NCBI GenBank assembly: GCA_045534775.1
Contig: JAZSKI010000023.1
Coordinates: forward strand, 1 to 47,500
Reading direction: 5' to 3'
From: JAZOTK01 sp045534775
GTDB taxonomy: Bacteria; Bacillota; Clostridia; RUG12999
DNA: 47,500 nucleotides
Shown here: in pieces, positions 41,623-47,500 of the stretch
Layout: each line of letters begins with the position of its first letter
Position numbering within the stretch: the stretch's first letter is position 1
Program-made: the position numbers and the translations under genes
The notes under the pieces: model-generated
What the model saw: only the letters and a program-made list of their open reading frames with translations
What the model was told of the DNA's origin: nothing
Databases searched by the model: none

Positions 41623-42708
41623 ATGAATAAAGTTAAAATAGGTATTATAGGTTGCGGAGGCATAGCCTTCGGGAAGCATCTGCCTGCACTCAGCAGGATT
41701 GATGCTGTAGAGCTTGTCGCCTTTTGTGACATAACAGAAGAACGCGCCGCAAAAGCGGCATCTGACTTTGGCTGCTGTGGTGCAAAGGTGTTTACCGACT
41801 ACAGAGAGCTTATCTCCCTGAAGGAAATAGATGCGGTTCATATCTGCACTCCCAATCGTGAGCATAGCTTTATGACGGTGGAGGCTCTTGAAGCAGGTAA
41901 ACACGTTATGTGCGAAAAGCCTATGGCTAAAACCGCGGCAGAGGCGAGGAAAATGCTTGATGCCGCACGTAAAACAGGCAAAAAGCTTACTATCGGCTAC
42001 CAGAACAGACACACTCCTGCGGCGCAGTATCTTAAAAAATGCTGTGAAAACGGCGAGCTGGGCGACATATATTTTGCCAAAGCCCACGCCATCCGCCGCC
42101 GCGGCGTTCCCACCTGGGGTGTTTTTTTAAACGAAGAGGAGCAAGGCGGCGGACCTCTTATTGATATAGGGACTCACGCCCTTGACCTGACCCTCTGGAT
42201 GATGGATAACTATAAAGCCCTGTCGGTAACGGGTTCTTCCTACCGCAAGCTGGCGGAGCAGAAAAATACCGCTAATCCCTGGGGTGATTGGGACCCGAAA
42301 AAATATACGGTGGAAGACTCTGCCTTCGGGTATATTAAAATGGAAAACGGCGCTACGATTTTCCTTGAATCCGCCTGGGCACTCAATACCCTCGACGTAA
42401 AAGAAGCCCGTTGTACCCTCTGCGGCACAAAAGGCGGTGCCGATATGGACTCGGGTCTCAGAATAAACGGCGTTAAAAACGGCAGGCAGTTTACGGAAAT
42501 ACCAACTCTTTCAGGAGGCGGAGTTGATTTCTACGAGGGTAGCATAGACTCTCCCGCCGACAGAGAAGCCTCAGCCTGGATTGACAGCATAATAAAAGAC
42601 GAACCACCTTTGGTTCTTCCCGAACAGGCTCTGGTAGTAACGGAAATATTAGAATCAATATATAAATCTGCCAAAACAGGAAAAACCGTCATCGTAGGCA
42701 ACCAATAA
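41623..42708 (+). CDS. Gfo/Idh/MocA-family oxidoreductase
   Basis: 361 residues. An N-terminal NAD(P)-binding Rossmann fold (KIGIIGCGGIAFGKHLPAL) is followed by VHICTPNREHS and the EKPMAKT motif whose lysine is usually catalytic. The C-terminal alpha/beta substrate domain has GGGPLIDIGTHALDL, where the His is part of the usual active site. It probably oxidises or reduces a sugar or cyclitol; the substrate cannot be read. The ATG at 41623 follows AAGGAGG. Confidence 0.92.
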   Translation: MNKVKIGIIGCGGIAFGKHLPALSRIDAVELVAFCDITEERAAKAASDFGCCGAKVFTDYRELISLKEIDAVHICTPNREHSFMTVEALEAGKHVMCEKPMAKTAAEARKMLDAARKTGKKLTIGYQNRHTPAAQYLKKCCENGELGDIYFAKAHAIRRRGVPTWGVFLNEEEQGGGPLIDIGTHALDLTLWMMDNYKALSVTGSSYRKLAEQKNTANPWGDWDPKKYTVEDSAFGYIKMENGATIFLESAWALNTLDVKEARCTLCGTKGGADMDSGLRINGVKNGRQFTEIPTLSGGGVDFYEGSIDSPADREASAWIDSIIKDEPPLVLPEQALVVTEILESIYKSAKTGKTVIVGNQ

Positions 42709-42739
42709 ATTATAAATTAATTATAAGGGAGACATTTAT

Positions 42740-44023
42740 ATGTACAGAAACGACATTTCAATTTTTTTACAGGACCATAAAGAAAATATGCTGCAGGATT
42801 TGGCATCGCTTATTGCCATACCTTCCGTTCGGAGTGAAGCAAAGGAAGGCTTGCCCTTCGGAGAAAGCTGCGGCAAGGCTCTTTCAGCAATGCTTTCCAT
42901 TGCCGAAAAGCTCGGTTTTTCTACGGAAAACTATGAAAACTATATGGGCTGTGCCCGTCTTGGCGGCGAGGCAGAGCTCGGTATCTTAGGACATCTCGAT
43001 GTAGTTCCCGCAGGTGACGGCTGGAAGGCCGATCCCTTTACCGCCCGTTTTGAGGACGGTAAAATCATAGGTCGCGGCGTAATTGACGATAAAGGACCTC
43101 TCATAGCGGCACTTTACGCCCTTTATGCCGTAAAAGAGCTGAACATTCCCTTAAAAAGCGGTGTGACAATTTATTTCGGCACCGATGAGGAAAACGGCTC
43201 TTCTGATTTGGCATATTTTACTTCAAAGCATAGCCTTCCCCCTTATGTTTTTACTCCCGATGCGGATTTTCCCGTAATAAATATCGAAAAAGGTATGCTG
43301 AGAGTTTTCTTTGAAGCTCCCCTGCCTGAGGGCGTGCTCGCAGAAGGCGGTAGTGTAATTAACGCTGTACCCTCATACGCCCACTGCATTATAGACGGCG
43401 AAACCACAGAATTTCACGGCAAGGCGGCACACGCCTCCACCCCCGAAAAGGGCGATAACGCTCTGACAAAGCTGATAAAAGCTCTTGCTGATAAAAATAT
43501 TGATGTGTTTAAAAATCTGTCGGAGCTGTTCCCCTGCGGCGAAACAGACGGCAGCGGTGCAAATGTAAAATTCAGCGACAGCCTGTCTGGCGACCTGACC
43601 TTAGTTTTCAGCGTGGCTAAAACCGAAAATTCCGTTTTAAAAGGCAGTCTTGACATCAGGTTTCCTCTATGTACTTCTAAAGCGGAGATTATGGGCAGGC
43701 TGGAGAAGGCTCTTGGCGAAAAGGGCATAAAAATAACCGCCTTCGAGGGGGTTGAACCTCATCACGTACCCGCCGAAAGCGATTTTGTAAAAGGGCTGAT
43801 GTCCGCCTACACAGAGGTAACCGGCAATGAAGCCTATGCCATAGCCATAGGCGGCGGCACTTACGTGCATAACATCCCCGGCGGCGTAGCCTTTGGGGCA
43901 CAGTTCCCCGGCGACGACAACAATATGCACGGAGCCGAAGAATTTATAACGGTGGAAAATCTGATAAAATCAGCAGAAATATACGCCAATGCCATTGTAA
44001 AAACAATGGGCATTGACGGATAA
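42740..44023 (+). CDS. pepV: Sapep/PepV-family dipeptidase (M20 metallopeptidase)
   Basis: 427 residues. Metal-binding motifs of the M20 family: GHLDVVP with His85 and Asp87, GRGVIDDKGP with Asp117, GTDEENGSSD with the general base Glu150 and ligand Glu151, and a late NNMHGAEEF with a histidine ligand. A lid domain lies near 185-320. It cleaves dipeptides in the cytoplasm. AAGGGAGACATTTAT precedes the ATG, 31 bases after the oxidoreductase stop, so the two may be cotranscribed. It ends 12 bases from the convergent GIY-YIG gene. Confidence 0.93.
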   Translation: MYRNDISIFLQDHKENMLQDLASLIAIPSVRSEAKEGLPFGESCGKALSAMLSIAEKLGFSTENYENYMGCARLGGEAELGILGHLDVVPAGDGWKADPFTARFEDGKIIGRGVIDDKGPLIAALYALYAVKELNIPLKSGVTIYFGTDEENGSSDLAYFTSKHSLPPYVFTPDADFPVINIEKGMLRVFFEAPLPEGVLAEGGSVINAVPSYAHCIIDGETTEFHGKAAHASTPEKGDNALTKLIKALADKNIDVFKNLSELFPCGETDGSGANVKFSDSLSGDLTLVFSVAKTENSVLKGSLDIRFPLCTSKAEIMGRLEKALGEKGIKITAFEGVEPHHVPAESDFVKGLMSAYTEVTGNEAYAIAIGGGTYVHNIPGGVAFGAQFPGDDNNMHGAEEFITVENLIKSAEIYANAIVKTMGIDG

Positions 44024-44035
44024 TCCTCGGAATTT

Positions 44036-44287
44036 TTATTTTGTATATAATTTAATTAGCTTTTCTTTTTCACTTCGCGGCAATTTTTTAATTGCCGCTT
44101 CCTTTTTAAGTGCCTCTGATTTTGTTTCAAAACATTCCATATATACAAGCTCAACAGGCAGACGGCTTCGTGTGTATTTCGCACCGTTTCCCGAATTATG
44201 TGCCTCTATCCGTTTTTCAACATCTGTTGTCCAGCCCGTATAGAGAGTTCCGTCGGCACATTTTACCATATAAACATAGCTACTCAT
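44036..44287 (-). CDS. GIY-YIG nuclease-fold protein (UPF0213 / YhbQ-like)
   Basis: 83 residues, the whole length being one GIY-YIG domain: YVYMVKC and LYTGWT take the place of the GIY and YIG strands, followed by the Arg in DVEKRIEAH and the glutamate in KKEAAIKKL. These short proteins are probably single-strand DNA nucleases or damage-response factors. The ATG lies inside the end of thiI (eight-base overlap). Confidence 0.9.
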   Translation of the reverse strand: MSSYVYMVKCADGTLYTGWTTDVEKRIEAHNSGNGAKYTRSRLPVELVYMECFETKSEALKKEAAIKKLPRSEKEKLIKLYTK

Positions 44288-45446
44288 TTATAGTCTCTGT
44301 CCCTTCAACCGCTTCACGCACCAGACCTTCCACGTCAAGCTTTTCCTCCGACAAGAGAATCTTATCTGATTTAGGACGAAGCTCGGGAGCTTTCGGCACG
44401 AAAATCGTACAGCAATCCTCATAGGGCAGAATTGAGGTTTCAAAAGTGCCTATTCTTCTTGCATATTCGATTATTTCCTGTTTATCCAGCCCTACAAGCG
44501 GACGAAGCACAGGAATATTCGCCACCTCGTTGGTTACCACCATACTCTGCAGGGTCTGACTTGCCACCTGAGCCAGGCTTTCGCCCGTTATAAGCGCCGA
44601 TGAACCGTTTTTAAGTGCAATTTCCTGTGCAATTCTGTTCATAAAACGCCGCATAATTATGGTAAGCTGTTCGGAAGGGCATTTTTCCTTGATTTGCATC
44701 TGAATTTCCGTAAAAGGTACTATATGCAGAGGTATATGCCCTGCGTAGGTTTCCAGAATTTCGTTAAGGTGCTGCACCTTCTCTTTAGCACGCTGAGAGG
44801 TATAGGGATAGCTGAAAAAGTTTATGCTTTCAAGCTGAAGACCTCTTTTCGCCATAAGCCAGCCTGCTACCGGCGAATCTATACCGCCCGACAGAAGCAA
44901 AGCTGCCTTTCCGCCGGAGCCTGTAGGCAGCCCGCCTGCACCTCTTATTTTTTCGCTGTATATAAAGGCTTCCCTGTCACGAATATCCACATTAACCAAT
45001 ATTTCGGGTGTTTTAACGTCCACCTTAAGGTGAGGGAATTTCGATAAAATATATCCGCCCGTTTCCATTTGAATTTGCGGCGAGGTAAGGGGGAATGCTT
45101 TATCGGCACGTTTAGCCTCAACCTTAAAGGTCTTTGCATTTTTAAGAGCATCACTGCATCTCTCTGAAATAACCTCATAAATTTTATCCATTTCCTTGGG
45201 CGCACCGTAGGCAGGGGAGATCTGGGTTATACCGAATACCTTTTTTATTTTCTCAATAGCAGGTGCAATTTTTGAATTTTCATCACGGGGTTCAACATAC
45301 ATCGTCCCCTGTGCCCGCCATACCCTGTAGCTGCCCACGCCCGATACGGCGTGTTTAATATTAGTCACCAGCCGTTCCTCGAAATTCCGTCTGTTATTAC
45401 CCTTTAAAATAATCTCACCCAATTTTATTAATACAATTTCATTCAT
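44280..45446 (-). CDS. thiI: tRNA 4-thiouridine synthetase ThiI
   Basis: 388 residues: N-terminal ferredoxin-like and THUMP domains (to about 165), then the PP-loop ATPase SGGIDSPVAGW near 185-195 and the C-terminal HRXXXR-type region (MRRFMNRIAQEIA). The rhodanese domain of the E. coli protein is absent, as in other Bacillota, so sulfur should come from a dedicated cysteine desulfurase; the NifS-like partner is not adjacent. It adenylates U8 of tRNA for thiolation. The ATG at 45446 follows GGAGAAATAAAA. Confidence 0.94.
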   Translation of the reverse strand: MNEIVLIKLGEIILKGNNRRNFEERLVTNIKHAVSGVGSYRVWRAQGTMYVEPRDENSKIAPAIEKIKKVFGITQISPAYGAPKEMDKIYEVISERCSDALKNAKTFKVEAKRADKAFPLTSPQIQMETGGYILSKFPHLKVDVKTPEILVNVDIRDREAFIYSEKIRGAGGLPTGSGGKAALLLSGGIDSPVAGWLMAKRGLQLESINFFSYPYTSQRAKEKVQHLNEILETYAGHIPLHIVPFTEIQMQIKEKCPSEQLTIIMRRFMNRIAQEIALKNGSSALITGESLAQVASQTLQSMVVTNEVANIPVLRPLVGLDKQEIIEYARRIGTFETSILPYEDCCTIFVPKAPELRPKSDKILLSEEKLDVEGLVREAVEGTETINE

Positions 45447-45525
45447 TTTTATTTCTCCAATCAAAGCTTATATCTATATTTTACCCTTTAAATTATAATT
45501 TGTCAATAAAAATTTGTATTTACTA

Positions 45526-45554
45526 TTGAAAAACCATAAATTTTGTGATATAAT
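45526..45554 (+). promoter_or_regulatory. Promoter in front of the RHS tip
   Basis: TTGAAA (45526-45531), 17 bases, TATAAT (45549-45554). It points into the RHS fragment, 19 bases before the first in-frame codon. Confidence 0.6.
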
Positions 45555-45572
45555 TGGCTTAACAAATGTTAA

Positions 45573-46538
45573 ACCATTTATTTCACAGCTAGCACAATAG
45601 CTAATTATGAGTTTGATGCTTACGAAAATCAAATGCAGGAAAACGAAGTATATAATCCGTTTGGTTATCGTGGTGAATATACAGACTCAGAAAGCGGACT
45701 TGTTTACCTAAGAGCAAGAATGTATGACCCACAAACAGGTAGATTTATCAACGAAGACCCCGCTCATGATGGGCTCAATTGGTATGTGTATTGTGGAAAT
45801 AATCCCGTTAATCTCACTGATCCTTGGGGATTGGCTCCTGGATGGAATGAATCCAATGACCATTGGTTTGCGTTAAGGTATGAAATAGAAGATGCTGGTG
45901 GAAGTGTTTCTTGGAACGGGAACACAAGAACTGCTACTGCATCAGTTTATGGTGTTTCTGTTGATTTCAAAATTGGTAATGTCGGTGTCGAACTTCGTAA
46001 TGGGGTGACATATGTTAGGGCAGACACTTTTTATAGCGGAGTTGTGAATTCAGCAACAGAGATGGGTTTTCTAGGGACACATTCGGTTGCGCTTGGCAAT
46101 TATCACACAAGTACAATTATGTTTGTATCTAAGGATAGTGATTATCATGGTACTACCAACTTTAAAGATAATGTTCGTTGGGGAGATGTACAATTTGCAA
46201 CATTAGGAGCAGGAGATGGAAACGGCAAATTGCAAAGTGATATTAATCGAACAAAAGATAAAAACTTGGACATTAAAGTTTCGATGCAATGGCTCTATTC
46301 GGGTATTGGAACTACAAAAAACTTATTTACTGCTGAATCTCATTATAGAACTAATTACAACAACCTAAATTACGACCTGTTTCCAACTCCTGGTAGAACT
46401 AAATGGTATGGTAAGGGCTATAACTCTAATTCATTTACAGCCGGATTATTAAACTCTGTTGGATTTAGTCCACAAACACCATCATATAAAGTGCCGGGGT
46501 GGAACAAACCGCTTCCTGCTTCCTATTTTGGACTTTAA
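45573..46538 (+). CDS. Orphan RHS C-terminal tip with probable toxin domain
   Basis: The RHS-type frame is open from 45573 (TIYFTASTIANYEF...), after a TAA, but the first ATG is 45633 and has no good ribosome binding site. From that Met, residues 7-67 are the last part of an RHS core: NPFGYRGEYTDSESGLVYLRARMYDPQTGRF, YCGNNPVN, and the DPWGL junction at 63-67. The large repeat region before it is missing. After the junction, residues 85-135 (SVSWNGNTRTATASV, GVTYVRADTF) resemble a copper-amine-oxidase-type stalk segment. Residues 145-301 are a separate, unrecognised domain with HTSTIM, LGAGDGNGKLQSDINR and GYNSNSFTAGLL. In RHS systems the part after the junction is the variable toxin. The membrane protein 13 bases downstream is the natural immunity candidate. 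Confidence 0.7.
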   Translation, partial: TIYFTASTIANYEFDAYENQMQENEVYNPFGYRGEYTDSESGLVYLRARMYDPQTGRFINEDPAHDGLNWYVYCGNNPVNLTDPWGLAPGWNESNDHWFALRYEIEDAGGSVSWNGNTRTATASVYGVSVDFKIGNVGVELRNGVTYVRADTFYSGVVNSATEMGFLGTHSVALGNYHTSTIMFVSKDSDYHGTTNFKDNVRWGDVQFATLGAGDGNGKLQSDINRTKDKNLDIKVSMQWLYSGIGTTKNLFTAESHYRTNYNNLNYDLFPTPGRTKWYGKGYNSNSFTAGLLNSVGFSPQTPSYKVPGWNKPLPASYFGL

Positions 46539-46551
46539 GGAGGATGAGAAT

Positions 46552-46962
46552 ATGAGGAAAACTATTATTTATATCCTTATCGCTTTACTGGTAATTGTTT
46601 TAATTGTAACTATAATTACACTTTTAAATCCTTTGCGTAAGTCGCAGGAACACATAAGGAATGACATTTTAAGACTTACACCGATAGGAACAAGTATGGA
46701 AGATGTTATCAAAATTGTTAAAAGTAAGAGAGAGTGGGAAATTGATTACATAAGCCATGATCATGGATATCGTAGACCGGGAACGCCAGAACATTCTGAC
46801 ATTGCTTTAGGCAGAGAAACCATTGTCGGAGAAAAATCAATAAGGGTTTTCGTGGGGGAATATAGAAATATTTTTATTACTTCTGTGAGTGTTTTTTGGG
46901 GGTTTGATAAAAATTCAAAGTTAATTGAAATTTATGTATGGAAAGACACAGACGGATTATAA
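46552..46962 (+). CDS. Small membrane-anchored protein, candidate immunity protein
   Basis: 136 residues, family not recognised. One N-terminal membrane helix (IIYILIALLVIVLIVTIITLL, residues about 4-25) and a compact domain starting LTPIGTSMEDVIKIVKS, similar in layout to SmpA-like or other small helix-sheet folds. It is likely exposed outside the membrane. AAGGAGGATGAGAAT precedes the ATG. It lies 13 bases after the RHS tip on the same strand, the usual place of an immunity gene; this function is inferred from position only. Confidence 0.65.
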   Translation: MRKTIIYILIALLVIVLIVTIITLLNPLRKSQEHIRNDILRLTPIGTSMEDVIKIVKSKREWEIDYISHDHGYRRPGTPEHSDIALGRETIVGEKSIRVFVGEYRNIFITSVSVFWGFDKNSKLIEIYVWKDTDGL

Positions 46963-46965
46963 AAA

Positions 46966-46986
46966 ACAAGGGAATGGCTCCCTTGT
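46966..46986 (+). terminator. Weak hairpin after the candidate immunity gene
   Basis: ACAAGGGA (46966-46973) pairs with TCCCTTGT (46979-46986) over a five-base loop, but no T-run follows, so it may only partly stop transcription or protect the message end. Confidence 0.35.
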
Positions 46987-47027
46987 GTCGCAACCTGCAA
47001 CCAAATGAAAGATTAGGGAGATTTATT

Positions 47028-47500
47028 ATGAAAAGAATAGCATACATACTAATATTTATATTGTTTGTCATATCAACGTCAGTGTTTGCAGCAGACTTAC
47101 AATACACAGCTTTATATGTGGGCAGCAACAAGGCATATGTGAATGATGTTGAACAGCAAATCGATATAGAAAATTCAAATGTTAAGGTGTTTGTTGAAAA
47201 TGACCGTTCTTATGTTCCTGTAAGATTTATCAGTGAAAATTATAACGGACAAGTTGAATGGATAGAGGAAACACAAACTGTAAATATTAGCTTTTCAGAT
47301 AGAGAAATATCGCTAACGATAGGTGTGCCGAAAATAATCATAAACGGCGAAAAGAAAGCACTTGATGTTGCACCGATTATAAGAGAAGGGCGAACATTTC
47401 TTCCGCTTCGTGCCTGCACAGAAGCAATAGGTAAAGAAGTGTTTTACAGTAAAGGACTAATCCTTATAAGCGATGTTCCCGATATTCTCCACGAAACTTG
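47028..47500 (+). CDS. Secreted stalk-domain (copper amine oxidase N-terminal-like) protein, partial
   Basis: Runs off the right edge; 157 codons visible. A signal peptide (MKRIAYILIFILFVISTSVFA, residues 1-21, cut likely after Ala) is followed by two stalk-domain motifs: VFVENDRSYVPVRFISENYNG with VEWIEETQTVNI, and IIREGRTFLPLRACTEAIG. In clostridia such domains are common in secreted or wall-bound proteins and do not imply amine oxidase activity. AGGGAGATTTATT precedes the ATG at 47028. Confidence 0.85.
   Translation, partial: MKRIAYILIFILFVISTSVFAADLQYTALYVGSNKAYVNDVEQQIDIENSNVKVFVENDRSYVPVRFISENYNGQVEWIEETQTVNISFSDREISLTIGVPKIIINGEKKALDVAPIIREGRTFLPLRACTEAIGKEVFYSKGLILISDVPDILHET

Noticed and set aside
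44023..44036. Terminator between the convergent dipeptidase and GIY-YIG genes
   Set aside because: Only 12 bases separate the stops and no convincing hairpin is visible there.

Overview
The window looks like a chromosomal piece of an anaerobic Bacillota of the class Clostridia, probably gut-associated. This rests on the gene order (yicC-remA-gmk-rpoZ-coaBC-priA-def-fmt-rsmB-rlmN-stp-prkC-rsgA-rpe-thiN), a long Bacillus-type SRP RNA in front of dnaX, strong GGAGG ribosome binding sites, sigma-A promoters, a PASTA kinase, RemA and a rubredoxin. No finer placement can be supported from sequence alone.

Layout. 1-2315 (minus): start of a gene leaving the left edge, then a small sugar-phosphate operon (transaldolase-like aldolase, ROK kinase, SIS isomerase). 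2490-3857 (plus): an AraC-type regulator and a LacI-type DNA-binding domain cut short by a perfect 44-bp palindrome. 3864-7624 (minus): rubredoxin, ybaB, dnaX, SRP RNA, a P-loop/Gls24 fusion protein and a GNAT acetyltransferase. 7821-18700 (minus): long housekeeping run from rlmN through the phosphatase/kinase pair, rsgA, rpe, thiN, DUF5711, cvpA and DUF624 to a pair of M16 peptidase homologues. 18721-19984: an accessory patch (palindromes, two small membrane proteins, a dispersed repeat) that splits the usual rsmB-rlmN neighbourhood. 19985-29175 (minus): rsmB back to yicC, served by a near-consensus promoter. 29226-32180: a second accessory patch with a broken phage-type replication gene, a 12-bp repeat array, an IS30 remnant, dispersed repeats and a cysteine-desulfurase-like enzyme. 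32180-41443 (minus): MATE exporter, smc, ftsY, UPF0182 protein and a frameshifted acetyltransferase. 41623-44023 (plus): an oxidoreductase and a PepV-like dipeptidase. 44036-45446 (minus): thiI and a GIY-YIG protein. 45526-47500 (plus): an orphan RHS C-terminal tip with a probable toxin domain, a candidate membrane immunity protein, and the start of a secreted stalk-domain protein.

Most of the window is ordinary, tightly packed housekeeping DNA with overlapping stops and starts. The parts that deserve attention are the RHS tip cassette at the right end, the replication-gene relic whose 12-bp repeats run on past its stop codon, the palindrome-truncated LacI regulator, the P-loop/Gls24 fusion, and a family of short dispersed repeats sitting at the borders of the accessory patches. 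No complete undescribed multi-gene system could be demonstrated; the strongest candidate is the toxin/immunity-like pair at 45573-46962.
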